Assembly (NCBI GenBank): GCA_021787565.1
Contig: JAJYLT010000005.1
Coordinates: forward strand, 1-64,000
From: Acidobacteriota bacterium
GTDB taxonomy: Bacteria > Acidobacteriota > UBA4820 > DSQY01
DNA length: 64,000 nt
Reading direction: 5' to 3'
Both the position numbers and the translations under genes were made by a program. The notes under the pieces are model-generated. The model did no database searches. It was not told where the DNA came from and saw only the letters and a list, made by a program, of their open reading frames with translations. Shown piece by piece: positions 17,694 to 26,691 of the stretch (position 1 is its first letter; each line of letters starts with the position of its first letter).

Positions 17694-18776
17694 TCAGTGG
17701 CCGCAGAGGAGGGCGTCGTCCTTCGTGTTCTTATCGTACAGGTTGGAGATGAACCTGCTCCCGCCCAGCGAGCCGCTCGCCAGAGACATCGTCGGATAGT
17801 ACGTCAACAGGAAAAGCACGGGCGATCCGGCCGCCGACCGGAAGCTCCACCAGGCCGCCGTCTTCGTCACCGACCCCTTGCCCTTGTATATGCCCCTGCC
17901 CAGCCCCGACAGCACGCTGTACTGCCAGTCCCCCGTCTTGCTGTTCACGCACACCGACGATCGACCGTAGTCGTCCTTGAAACTCATGTCGTAGAGGCCG
18001 CACGAGGTCATGAGGTAATTCACCGTGTTGTGGTACAGGGCAACCACGTCTCCCGTGAAATCGTAGTAGGGACCCGGATAGAGGTTGATCCCGGCGATGC
18101 AACCCTTGGTGGCCACCAGATTCTCCCCGTCGCTCCAAGAGGCGACCAGGGTCGCTCCCGGGCTCAGCGTGGTGAAGTCGCGGTAATCGTCGCCGATGGC
18201 CGTGATGCCCTGCATGATGGGGTGCGAGGCGTTGTAGGTACCGAGGTTGGCCCATGTGTAGTGGTCGTACTCGCCATTCAGGAGCGGGGTGTACGCGGCC
18301 GTCATGACGCGCCCCGACAACCCCCAGTGATCGGCGCCGGAAAAGGCGAAGACCGAGAGCACTAACTTGCCGCCGCCGTCCACGTAATCGGCCAGCAGGT
18401 TGCCCGCCGCCACCGGATCCGATGGGGAATAGTCGGTCCAGCAGATTACGACGTTGTAGGCCTGAAGCTGGCTGAGAGTCGGCAGCGTGGAGGTGAAATC
18501 GAAGAAATCCACCGAGGCGATGTCGCCGTATCCCAGCAGGCCGGCCTGAAGAGGGCCCGCGCCAGTGTCCGCCCCGAGCAGGAGAACCTTGGCTCCGCTG
18601 GCTGCCGCTTCCTGCCTGGGCGACGCCTCGGTGGCCGGCCGCAACTGAGCAGGCTTCGGCCCCATGTCCACTCCCCGCACCGCCGTCACGGCAGGTTGGG
18701 CCTCCTGCGGCTCCGCCCCATAGGCCGCGATACCGGCTATCAGCAACAGCGCCATCAACACACACACCTTCTTCAT
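17694..18776 (-). CDS. Secreted protein, GATase1/ThuA-like middle domain and 95-residue C-terminal module
   Basis: Exported protein of 360 residues starting at the ATG at 18776 (GGAGGTGG upstream) with signal peptide M-K-K-V-C-V-L-M. The middle (about 50-255) has V-L-L-L-G-A-D, a Y-N-V-V-I-C-W strand and A-D-Y-V-D-G-G-G-K-L-V-L, the look of a flavodoxin-like or class I amidotransferase-like (ThuA/DUF4350 type) fold. No catalytic Cys-His pair is evident. The last 95 residues (F-K-D-D-Y-G-R-S-S onward, ending A-L-L-C-G-H) are nearly identical to those of the next gene upstream, ending at 19481. Signal peptide, 5' leader, C-terminal module and terminator match between the two genes while the middles are unrelated. 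Confidence 0.8.
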   Translation of the reverse strand: MKKVCVLMALLLIAGIAAYGAEPQEAQPAVTAVRGVDMGPKPAQLRPATEASPRQEAAASGAKVLLLGADTGAGPLQAGLLGYGDIASVDFFDFTSTLPTLSQLQAYNVVICWTDYSPSDPVAAGNLLADYVDGGGKLVLSVFAFSGADHWGLSGRVMTAAYTPLLNGEYDHYTWANLGTYNASHPIMQGITAIGDDYRDFTTLSPGATLVASWSDGENLVATKGCIAGINLYPGPYYDFTGDVVALYHNTVNYLMTSCGLYDMSFKDDYGRSSVCVNSKTGDWQYSVLSGLGRGIYKGKGSVTKTAAWWSFRSAAGSPVLFLLTYYPTMSLASGSLGGSRFISNLYDKNTKDDALLCGH

Positions 18777-19422
18777 GGGCCACCTCCACGATTCCACTTG
18801 CCGATCCCTTGCTTCACGTCCCAGACGATCCGAACACACCACTCCTTCTGATCCGCCTCCCTCTCACATTTTGCGCGACAGATGCGAGACGATGGGCGTG
18901 CGCATCGGCCCCTCTCTTCCCAAACGGCAACCTCACCCGCCGACCCTTCGTCGCCCGCTACACCCCGCACACAACATCCCTCTCGATCCGTTGAGATTCC
19001 TGGATTGCCCAACTCCCCCCGCCGGCTCTTTATTCCCCTCCGAAATTCGGGCGCCGGAGCAGCGCGACAGGCGAAGACCACCGCTTCGTCGCCGCTTAGA
19101 ATCTCCTCACAGCACTATCTGGATGTCCCCAGCGGAACCATGTAGGCGGCTGCTGCCTTCCTCCCCTGTCATGGCCCTTTGCCTGCCCGGATGCGCTCCC
19201 CCTCAGCGCCGGTTCGGGTGAGGCTTCCCCCGCAGGCCGTACCCTCGAATCGCCGGGTTCCCTCTTACTGTCCTGTAGAGAGGATAGGCAGAAGCGAAAC
19301 CTTAAGTCAAGGGGGACGCTAGTCCCGGACCATGGCCCGCGGCCATTCCTCCAGCCGTCGACCATCTCGTCCCTCTTTCGCGCCCTCCACTTTTCCGCGG
19401 TGAGTCCTTCTGTCCGCCCCCC
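18777..19422 (-). promoter_or_regulatory. Long 5' region, homologous to 20381-20910
   Basis: About 520 bases upstream of the start match the region upstream of the paralogue at base level, with scattered changes and indels but no shared open frame. On the minus strand a stem CCATG...CATGG at about 19139-19175 encloses G-rich loops and recurs in altered form in the other copy. It may be a structured leader or a duplicated promoter region. No known riboswitch was identified. Confidence 0.5.
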
Positions 19423-19452
19423 AAAAGAAAGGGGCGGGCCGAAGCCCGCCCC
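19423..19452 (-). terminator. UUCG-loop intrinsic terminator
   Basis: Stem GGGGCGGGC and its complement around UUCG, then a U-rich tract on the minus strand, 28 bases after the stop of the gene ending at 19481. Confidence 0.9.
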
Positions 19453-19480
19453 GTGGTTCTCCTTCTGTTAGGCGCCCCTC

Positions 19481-20380
19481 TCAGGGGCCGCAGAGGAGGG
19501 CGTCGTCCTTCGTATTCTTATCGTACAGGTTGGAGATGAAGCTGCTCCCGCCCAGCGAGCCGCTCGCCAGAGACATCGTCGGATAGTACGTCAACAGGAA
19601 AAGCACGGGCGATCCGGCCGCCGACCGGAAGCTCCACCAGGCCCCCATCTTCGTCACCGACCCCTTGCCCTTGTATATGCCCCTGCCCAGCCCCGACAGC
19701 ACGCTGTATTGCCAGTCCCCCGTCTTGCTGTTCACGCACACCGACGATCGGCCGTAGTCGTCCTTGAAACTCATGTCGTAGAGGGAGGCGGGCTGGTAGT
19801 AGATTGTGCCATTCCATATACGCGGAGTGAACGTAGCTCCAAAGGGATAGCTCTTGCCCGCTCCGTGATAGATGATCAGGTCGGTGTTCTGGTAGTCGGT
19901 TGTGCCGTTGGTGTACTGCATCGAGCAGGAAGAGTGGCTTGTGGCTGTGATGTACAAACCGTAGGTCTGGCCCGCGGGGATGGTAAGCCCTCCAACCGAG
20001 AGCGTGGTCGGGACGCCCAATCCCGCGCCCGTTACGTACTGGCTGCCGAGCTTGGTCCAGGCCGACGCATTCGTATCAAAACCGACCCATGTTCCGACTT
20101 TGTAGTACACCTCCACGGTCCCGGTGAATTCCAAGTTCAGCGCGAAGCCGGTAATGGTGATGCTGTTCAAGGCCTTCACGTCGAACATGTTTCCGTCCTG
20201 GCAGTTCCCGCCCGCAAACGTCGTCGTCAGGCTCGACGTGCTGAGAGAAGTCGATTCGATCGCCGACGTAGGCTGTCTATTGCAGTTGTAGCTGGCATCG
20301 CATCCAGAAGCCGGCTCCGCCCCATAGGCCGCTATACCGGCTATCAGCAACAGCGCCATCAACACACACACCTTCTTCAT
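19481..20380 (-). CDS. Secreted protein, unknown middle domain with shared signal peptide and C-terminal module
   Basis: Exported protein of 299 residues, start ATG 20380 with GGAGGTGG upstream. Its signal peptide is the same as in the gene ending at 17694, and the last 95 residues differ at only a few places. The middle (about 25-200) is a different beta-rich domain with V-E-V-Y-Y-K-V-G, W-T-K-L-G and I-P-A-G-Q-T-Y-G-L-Y-I motifs. I have seen this type in secreted proteins of several phyla, but it has no function I can name. Two tandem genes with swapped middle cassettes suggest duplication followed by domain replacement. Confidence 0.8.
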   Translation of the reverse strand: MKKVCVLMALLLIAGIAAYGAEPASGCDASYNCNRQPTSAIESTSLSTSSLTTTFAGGNCQDGNMFDVKALNSITITGFALNLEFTGTVEVYYKVGTWVGFDTNASAWTKLGSQYVTGAGLGVPTTLSVGGLTIPAGQTYGLYITATSHSSCSMQYTNGTTDYQNTDLIIYHGAGKSYPFGATFTPRIWNGTIYYQPASLYDMSFKDDYGRSSVCVNSKTGDWQYSVLSGLGRGIYKGKGSVTKMGAWWSFRSAAGSPVLFLLTYYPTMSLASGSLGGSSFISNLYDKNTKDDALLCGP

Positions 20381-21247
20381 GGGCCACCTCCACGGTTCCA
20401 TTTGCCGATCCCTTGCTTCACGCCCCAGACGATCCGAACACACCACTCCTTCTGATCCGCCTCCCTTTCACATCTTGCGCGACAGATGCGAGAGTATGGG
20501 CGTGCGCATCGGCCCCTCTCTCCCCAACCGGCAACGGCACCCTCACCCGCCGACCCCTCATCGCCCGCTTCCGTCGAACAAGAGACTCGCACCCGATCCA
20601 CTCAGATTCCTGATAGCCATGACCTCCCCGTCTGCCCTTTATTCCCTTCCGAACCTCGGGCGCACCGCAGCGCGGCACACTAGAACCCAGGTTCCGCCCC
20701 GCCCCTGAGGGTAGAGATCTCCTCCCGGCACCTTCAGGTGGATGCGCATGGCGGCACCATGGAGGCGGCTCTAGTCTCCCTCCCCTGTCGGCCCTGGGCC
20801 CGGTCGGACGCGCTGCCCCTCAGCGCCATCCCCGTCAAGCCTTCCCGGCGGGCCATACGCTCGGATCACCGGCTTCCCTCTTGTTGACCTGCCGATACGA
20901 TAGATCGTTAGGAGAGCTCTCGTCAAGCGCGACGCCAGCCCTGACCTCGAACCATGGACAGAGGGGCTTCTCCTCGCCACTAGCCATCGGTGCTCCGTGG
21001 CCCGCCTTCCACCCTTCCACCTCCTCCGGATGCGCCCTTTCCACCGAAGAGTGTGGATGGCACCCCCTCCTAGGGGACACGGGGCTTCTCCCTTCGGGCC
21101 AAGATGCCCTTCGCCGAGAGTCCGCTCCCTCGGTCACCGACCCTCGCCACGGCCTTGCTTCTGTGCACCCGCACCCTCTCCACAAACACTCTTTCGGCCC
21201 GGGCTCCGGGCTTCCCACTGCCTCGCCCCTCTCCCCCGCGCCCAGAA
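20381..21247 (-). promoter_or_regulatory. Long 5' region homologous to 18777-19300
   Basis: 20381-20910 matches the upstream region of the other paralogue. 20911-21247 shows no gene, repeat or clear promoter that I can support. Confidence 0.45.
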
Positions 21248-21278
21248 GAAACAAAAGGGGCGGGCCGAAGCCCGCCCC
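21248..21278 (-). terminator. UUCG-loop intrinsic terminator
   Basis: Stem GGGGCGGGC with UUCG loop followed by U4-G-U3 on the minus strand, 24 bases after the stop of the 1312-residue protein gene. Confidence 0.9.
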
Positions 21279-21301
21279 ATTGGGTACCGCTGAACGGAAC
21301 C

Positions 21302-24300
21302 TTACCGCGTGAACGTATAGACCGCGGAGGTGCCGCCGTCGTCGGTGTTGGTGAGGGTGATCGCCACCGGCGTGCCCTTCGGCAGAAGCGCCTTCAGGGA
21401 CTTACCGCCCTTGATCACGACCTTGCTGCCGCTCTTCACCACCACGTTGGTCCAGGGCGTGGCGCCGATGCTGGCCGTCACGACGCTGTGGAAGTTGCCG
21501 CCCAGCACCACCAGGCGGAAGGGGCTCGTCATCTTCTTGATCGAGATGATCGTGGGAGGCACCACCGGGTTGATCGCCGTGATGCTGCCGCTGGCCGTCG
21601 CCGTGTTGTTCTGGCCGTCGGTCACCGTCACCGTCCAGTTGAAGGTGCCGGCCGTGGCGTAGGTGTGCGTCGTCGCCTGACCCGAGCCCGTGTTCCCGTC
21701 ACCGAAGTCCCAGGCGTAGGTGAAGGGGGCCTGGCCGTCGGTCACGTTGGCCGCGAAGGCCACCGCCAGCGGAATGTTGCCCGAGGTCGGCGTGGCCGTG
21801 GCGGTGATGCTCGGAGGCGTGTAATGGATCAGGTTGAAGGAGACCAGGTCGGAAAGACCCCAGCTCGCGCACGAGCCGGCGTTGTCCAGGGCCATGGCGA
21901 CGATGTCGTGGTTGCCGTACCCGGTGTTCGTCCCGCTGGCGGTGCTGTCCCACGTGATGGAGTATTCGCCGTTGGTGTCGGGGGTCGTGGCCGTTCCGAG
22001 CAGGACGGGGTTAGTGGAGCCGCGGTCCAGCCAGAAGACCACCTCCACGACCGAAAAGTCGGACGTGCTGGGTACGGCCGTGGCTGCCACGCGAATCGCG
22101 GTGCCGCTCACGACGTTCCCGGAAACGGGCGCCGTCACCACCACCTTCGGGCCCACGTTGTGCACGAGGAAGGTAGCTGAAGTCGCGGAGCCGGTCAGGC
22201 CCATGGCATCGGTCGCCGTCACCGTCACGGTGTGCGGCCCGTCCGTCAGGGTCGTGGTGTCGAGCGTGATGTTCCACGTGTTGAGGGTCGGGTTGTTGAT
22301 GTAGGTCACGAAGACGCCGTCCACGTAGAGCGACATCTGTGAGATGCCGGGCACCTGGTTGCAAGCGCCGTCCGTGGCCGTGGCCGTCAGGGTCAGATTA
22401 CCGCAGACCACCCACGAGCCGGGGGCCACGCAGGTGGAGCCGGTGGGCGGAGCCGGAACGAAGTTGCTCAGCACCACCGTGGGGGCCAGGTTGATGTTGT
22501 AGGAGCCGCCCGAACCCACCGCAGCGGACCGGTTGCAGCCGCTGTCGTAGGCCCTGGCGTAGACGTCGTAAGCGCCGCAGGAGTGCGTCCAGGTGCTCGT
22601 ATTCCAGGTGTAGGTCACGTCCTGGGTGGCGCCGGGGGCGATGTTCGTGGGCACCTGCGCGATCGTGCCACCATCAAAGGTGAAGACCACCAACGTCACG
22701 GCCGAATCGGCCGCCGTCACGTTGGCATCGAGCGTCACCGGACCGGTCAGGTATCCGCCGATGGCCGGCGTCACCGTTACGCTGTTCACCGTGGACGGCG
22801 TGAAGCCGGGCTCGAGCAGGTAGTTGTAGAGGCCGATGTACCCGCCCGCGTTGTAGAGGGCGCCGTTCGAGAAGAAGAGGCCCGTGATGCCGCTCCAGGA
22901 CCAGCCAGGAACCACCTGCGGCGTGGCGTTGAGGAAGGCCAGCGCCGTCGGGTTGGTGATGTCGATGGTGGTCATGTCCCACTGGTCGGCCGCCGCCATG
23001 ACGACGTGGCCGCCCACCGTCCCGGCGTAGGCGATGAGGTAGGGGCCGTGGATCACGCCCATGGTGAGGGTGCTCGAGGCCGCCAGCGTTACCTCGCCCG
23101 CGGCGCAGGCGCTGCCCACGTTGGCGGTGAGGCTCATGGAGCTCACGGCGTTGTTGGTGAGGTCGTTGTAGATCAGGTAGTTGTTGTAGGCGAAGAGGTC
23201 CGTGGCCGAGCCGGTCGGGGCGAGGCTGCTCACGAAGAAGTAGGGCGTGGGGCAGCCGGCATACTGCGTCGGGCTCGTGATGTCGTAGACCTCGATCAGA
23301 CTCCCCTCGGCGATGGCCAGGAAGTGGCTCACCGGGAAGGCCGGCAGGGTGAAGGTGGTCATGCCGTAGGCGCCGGCGCCGCCAATCGTGAAGCTGGCCA
23401 CCACGGTGGGAGCGGCGGGGTTGGTGAGGAAGTCCACGCCCACGAGGCTCGTGTCGGTGCCGATCCAGCAGATGCCGCCGTTGGCCGTGAGCGACTCGAT
23501 CTTCGTCCCGTAGCCGGGCGCGGCCGTGATGTCGAAGGCCGTGCTGGCCGTCGAAATGTAGCCAGGGGCCGCCGGGTTGGTCACGTCGGCGGCGAAGACC
23601 TTCGTGTAGCTGGTGCTGTAGTCCGCCGCCACGTAGGCCGTCGCCCCGTCCACCGCCACGCGGCCGATGAAGGGCAGGCCCGCGGTCGTGTCCAGCCAGC
23701 CGAGGGTCGTCGGGTCGGTCGGGTTAGTGCCGTCCACGATGGCCAGGCCCGCCACGTACTCGGGCGTGTAGATCGTGTTGCCCACGGCGATGGGGTTGTA
23801 GGCCCAGTCACCCGTGGTGTAGGAGCCGGTCTGCGTCAGACCGCCGTTGAAAAAGTAGGCGCCGCCGCCCCAGTTGGCCGTCACGCCACCCGCCGTCGGG
23901 TCGTAGCCCATGTCGAGCGTGAAGTACTCCCAGTTGGGCTCGGTACCGCACCAACCGTAGCCCTGCGTGGCCGGGCCGAACTTGCCGAAGGTGCCGAAGC
24001 TCAGCAGGGTGTTGAACTGCGCATCCCAGATGGCCACCTGGCCGTCGTACAGGCCCAGGGCCACGTTGCCGTTCCCGGCCGGGCGGATGGCCACGATGTC
24101 GTTCCCGTAGTTGTTCGCGTAGTAGTACTTCACGGAGATGAAGTTGGCCGGCTTGGTCACGTCCGGCACGTTGAAGATGTCCACAGAGTAGTAGCTGTCC
24201 ATGCAGTTGGCGTAGCCCAAGGGGCTGTAGTTGAACCAGGGCTCATCGGTGGTGTACAGGTAGGGGGCCTGGTACATGATCTGGCCGCAGTCGTCATCGC

Positions 24301-25240
24301 CGTACGTGTTGTCGTCGATGTAGCCCAGGTACATGGGCCCGGAGCAGGCCACGTCGCTCAGGTCCACGAAGTGGATGTAGTAGTTGTCCCAGTCGGTGAT
24401 CAGGACCGTGGAGCCCACGACCGTCATGTCGGTGAGCTCGGGGACATAACCAAAGGTGAAGCCCGCGGGGTTGGCGATGCCTTCGAGGTTGGTGTACGTG
24501 ACGAAGGTGAAGGTATTGTCCCAGACCACCAGGTAGTCGTTGTAGTAGGTCCCCGCGATCCACTGGCCGTCGCTGGTCATGCCGAAGCCCGTGAAGCCAA
24601 ACCCGAACCCGGCGTAGTCATAGCCGAGGAGGGCGGGCTGGGTGGGGTTGCTCACGTCGAAGGCGTAGGCCGCGAAGTAGCCCAGCACGATGGCCGTGTT
24701 CCCCTGGAAGTAGACGCGCAACATGATGTCGCCCGCGGGGATCACGGTGGGGTGTGTGGGGTCGGAGGCGGAGGCGAAGTAGAAGTTCATGCCGCCGCCG
24801 TAGACGATCGCCGTGCCGTTGGTGTTGGAGGCCATGGCCGGGCCGTTGAACCAGCCGGCCTGCGTGGCGCACAGGCTCTCGGGGTTCTTCTGGATGGCCT
24901 GGCTCACGGGAACGCCGGCCTTCTCTGCCGCGTTCACGAGCATCCGGTAGACGGGGTACTGAAAGCGCTGCTTCGGAAGCTGCCACGGCTTCACGCCCGC
25001 CGTCTTCATCTCCGCCTTGAGCTGCGCCATGGCCGGCGAGAGCTTCACCTGGAAGGCCGGCGCCTGACCCTTGGCGTGCTTGCCGGGCGTCGCCGTAGGC
25101 TGGGAACCCACGCCACTGTGATTCGGCTTGAGATTGGCCGGGGTCCAGGTCGCCGCGGTGGTCGCCAGCGGCGTCAGAGCGACCAGCATGGCCGCCGCGA
25201 CGGTCAGGCCCATGAACCACTTCGTCCACTTGTTATGCAT
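21302..25240 (-). CDS. Large secreted LVIVD-type repeat / Ig / PKD protein
   Basis: Exported protein of 1312 residues, the largest in the window. ATG 25240 is preferred because AGGAGG is six bases upstream; the TTG at 25246 would leave no spacing. Signal peptide at about 1-30. From about 150 to 820 are repeats with the pattern N-P-x-x-P-x-x-x-G in V-x-V-x-D-x-(T/S)-N-P contexts, as in LVIVD propeller repeats. Ig-like domains with D-x-x-T-L-T-D-G-x-H-T-V-T-V-T-A-T-D follow. A PKD domain (Y-A-W-D-F-G-D-G) lies near 1170, then the shared C-terminal module. It is rich in Tyr, Asn and Gly. Two promoters lie 330-480 bases upstream. Probably a surface or extracellular binding protein. Confidence 0.85.
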   Translation of the reverse strand: MHNKWTKWFMGLTVAAAMLVALTPLATTAATWTPANLKPNHSGVGSQPTATPGKHAKGQAPAFQVKLSPAMAQLKAEMKTAGVKPWQLPKQRFQYPVYRMLVNAAEKAGVPVSQAIQKNPESLCATQAGWFNGPAMASNTNGTAIVYGGGMNFYFASASDPTHPTVIPAGDIMLRVYFQGNTAIVLGYFAAYAFDVSNPTQPALLGYDYAGFGFGFTGFGMTSDGQWIAGTYYNDYLVVWDNTFTFVTYTNLEGIANPAGFTFGYVPELTDMTVVGSTVLITDWDNYYIHFVDLSDVACSGPMYLGYIDDNTYGDDDCGQIMYQAPYLYTTDEPWFNYSPLGYANCMDSYYSVDIFNVPDVTKPANFISVKYYYANNYGNDIVAIRPAGNGNVALGLYDGQVAIWDAQFNTLLSFGTFGKFGPATQGYGWCGTEPNWEYFTLDMGYDPTAGGVTANWGGGAYFFNGGLTQTGSYTTGDWAYNPIAVGNTIYTPEYVAGLAIVDGTNPTDPTTLGWLDTTAGLPFIGRVAVDGATAYVAADYSTSYTKVFAADVTNPAAPGYISTASTAFDITAAPGYGTKIESLTANGGICWIGTDTSLVGVDFLTNPAAPTVVASFTIGGAGAYGMTTFTLPAFPVSHFLAIAEGSLIEVYDITSPTQYAGCPTPYFFVSSLAPTGSATDLFAYNNYLIYNDLTNNAVSSMSLTANVGSACAAGEVTLAASSTLTMGVIHGPYLIAYAGTVGGHVVMAAADQWDMTTIDITNPTALAFLNATPQVVPGWSWSGITGLFFSNGALYNAGGYIGLYNYLLEPGFTPSTVNSVTVTPAIGGYLTGPVTLDANVTAADSAVTLVVFTFDGGTIAQVPTNIAPGATQDVTYTWNTSTWTHSCGAYDVYARAYDSGCNRSAAVGSGGSYNINLAPTVVLSNFVPAPPTGSTCVAPGSWVVCGNLTLTATATDGACNQVPGISQMSLYVDGVFVTYINNPTLNTWNITLDTTTLTDGPHTVTVTATDAMGLTGSATSATFLVHNVGPKVVVTAPVSGNVVSGTAIRVAATAVPSTSDFSVVEVVFWLDRGSTNPVLLGTATTPDTNGEYSITWDSTASGTNTGYGNHDIVAMALDNAGSCASWGLSDLVSFNLIHYTPPSITATATPTSGNIPLAVAFAANVTDGQAPFTYAWDFGDGNTGSGQATTHTYATAGTFNWTVTVTDGQNNTATASGSITAINPVVPPTIISIKKMTSPFRLVVLGGNFHSVVTASIGATPWTNVVVKSGSKVVIKGGKSLKALLPKGTPVAITLTNTDDGGTSAVYTFTR

Positions 25241-25573
25241 CCTCAACCTCCTATCTTTCTGAAAGACAAACCCACCCTGAACGCTGAACCATCGGTCGCC
25301 CCAAACCCGCGGGGATGGCCCCGCGGCTTGGATCCGAACTCAAACGACCTCCTATTCCGCTCGATCATAACCGTTCCGCCCTCCCAACGCCTGATGCCCC
25401 GTTGGTCCAGCGAGAATCGTCAACCATTGAACCCGAAAAGGTCCCCCGCGTCAAGTGCCCGCACCGCACGCCGAAAGGTCCCGGAACCGGAAGCTCGTCC
25501 GTCGCCGTCCCGCCTCCTCGTCTCCCGGAAAGCTCCATCCGAACGTGAAAAGACCGCGTCACCTGGCTGGAGG

Positions 25574-25601
25574 AGTGTAGCACAGCGCTCCCGGAAGTCA
25601 A
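25574..25601 (-). promoter_or_regulatory. Promoter TTGACT-16-TACACT
   Basis: Minus strand, with an extended TGC before the -10. It would give a 5' leader of about 330 bases for the large secreted protein gene. Confidence 0.6.
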
Positions 25602-25696
25602 GCCGCTCCGTATGGGACCTCCGCCGTGCAGTGGGTGCCGAAACAATCCAGCTTGACCTCCTCCCCGCCATCCGAGGGCTCTTGAAACACAAGCGT

Positions 25697-25724
25697 AATA
25701 TAGCACCCGATTCGGGCCGGTCAA
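25697..25724 (-). promoter_or_regulatory. Second promoter TTGACC-16-TATATT
   Basis: Same spacing and the same TGC extension as the promoter 123 bases downstream, so the large secreted gene may have tandem promoters. The rest of 25241-26098 contains no supported gene; a GC hairpin CCGCGGGG...CCCCGCGG lies near 25303-25324. Confidence 0.55.
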
Positions 25725-26098
25725 CCCCCAAAGAGGCCCGGGGGACCGTCGCCCGGCCGCGGGGGATTTCCCCCGCGCCGGCCACCGGGCGTTCGGTAAC
25801 GGCTGATAGTTCAGTGTCTTACGGCGGCACAAGAGGAGCCACCGGAGAGGACGGCCGCGGCCTCCTGGCCCGCAGCCGCCCCCCCGACCGGCCCCGGAGC
25901 GAGACCGGATCTCATGACGTATCAATGAGATAGCACCCAGCCAGGGGCTCTGGCACCGGGTCTTCCCGCACCTGTGAGCCGGGTCACAAAATGGGGCCCC
26001 ATGAGACCACAGAATGGCCGGGCAAGTGTGATCGGAGTCACAGACGGGGGGATTCGGAATTCGGTAGGACAGGACTCACCACTATCATCCATCCATCC

Positions 26099-26134
26099 TT
26101 GCCTTGTACCTACACTATACTTATACTGGGTGTA
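26099..26134 (+). promoter_or_regulatory. brnTA promoter with inverted repeat
   Basis: TTGCCT at 26099-26104, 17-bp spacer, TATACT at 26122-26127, six bases before the ATG. An inverted repeat TACAC...GTGTA (26111-26134) spans the -10 and start, as expected for an operator bound by the antitoxin. Implies a leaderless mRNA. Confidence 0.6.
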
Positions 26135-26430
26135 TGGCCGAATTGAGTTTTGCCTGGGACCCGGCGAAAGGCAGAGAGAACCTTCGGAAGCATGGCGTTG
26201 CCTTTCAGGAGGCCATCACGGTTTTCGCTGATGAGAGAGGCCTTTTGTTGGATGATCCGGATCACTCCGAATCTGAGGACCGCTTCATTCTTTTAGGGAT
26301 CAGTTCGTCCCTGCGCGCTCTCGTTGTGGTTCACATCTACCTGGAGGCTGAGGGCCAGATTCGGATCGTCTCGGCGCGAAAGGCGACCAAAACGGAAGAG
26401 CGTACCTACGCTGAAAGGTGGAAACCATGA
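26134..26430 (+). CDS. brnT: BrnT-family toxin
   Basis: Ribonuclease-type toxin of a type II toxin-antitoxin pair, 98 residues. It opens with F-A-W-D-P-A-K-G-R-E-N-L-R-K-H-G-V and continues with F-x-E-A, then D-D-P-D-H-S-E-S-E-D-R-F, the BrnT signature, ending in the usual R-x-x-S-A-R-K-A-T segment. The ATG at 26134 matches the family start. It precedes the antitoxin gene in the normal brnT-brnA order with an ATGA overlap. It is a plus-strand island inside a run of minus-strand secreted-protein genes, flanked by REP-like repeats, which suggests acquisition. Confidence 0.9.
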   Translation: MAELSFAWDPAKGRENLRKHGVAFQEAITVFADERGLLLDDPDHSESEDRFILLGISSSLRALVVVHIYLEAEGQIRIVSARKATKTEERTYAERWKP

Positions 26431-26663
26431 GATCCGAGTATGATTTTTCGAAAGCTCGTCCAAACCCGTACGTGAAACGGCTGAAGAAGCAGGTCACCAT
26501 CCGGCTCGACGAGTTTACGGTGGACTACTTCAAATCCCTATCCGAGCAAGCCGGCATTCCCTACCAGACGCTGATCAATCTTTACCTCCGGGATTGCGCG
26601 GCGCACCGGCGGGAGATCGACATGGTTTGGCGGAGCGAACGGAAAGGGCAAGCTCGTTCTTGA
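26427..26663 (+). CDS. brnA: BrnA-family antitoxin
   Basis: Antitoxin and likely autorepressor, 78 residues. The C-terminal part has V-T-I-R-L-D-E-F-T-V-D-Y-F-K followed by G-I-P-Y-Q-T-L-I-N-L-Y-L, the ribbon-helix-helix of BrnA/CopG proteins. ATG 26427 overlaps the toxin stop in an ATGA, so translation is coupled; a GTG at 26418 is a less likely start. It would bind the inverted repeat at the toxin start. Confidence 0.88.
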   Translation: MRSEYDFSKARPNPYVKRLKKQVTIRLDEFTVDYFKSLSEQAGIPYQTLINLYLRDCAAHRREIDMVWRSERKGQARS

Positions 26664-26691
26664 AGGGGGATGATGGATGATAGCGGTGGTT

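Noticed and set aside
19139..19230. SRP RNA or cyclic-di-GMP riboswitch in the conserved leader
   Set aside because: A GGAGGAAGGCAGCAGCC stretch recalls SRP RNA and a GCAAAGGGC stretch recalls GEMM, but the pairing bases around the tetraloop and the other required motifs are absent, and neither survives in the second copy.
22583..25933. Very long reverse-complement open frames over real genes (for example here and at 26727-29336, 51197-54157, 244-2475)
   Set aside because: They are antisense shadows of GC-rich genes with strong codon bias; products are His/Val/Gly-rich with no domain, signal or ribosome-binding site, while the other strand has recognisable families.
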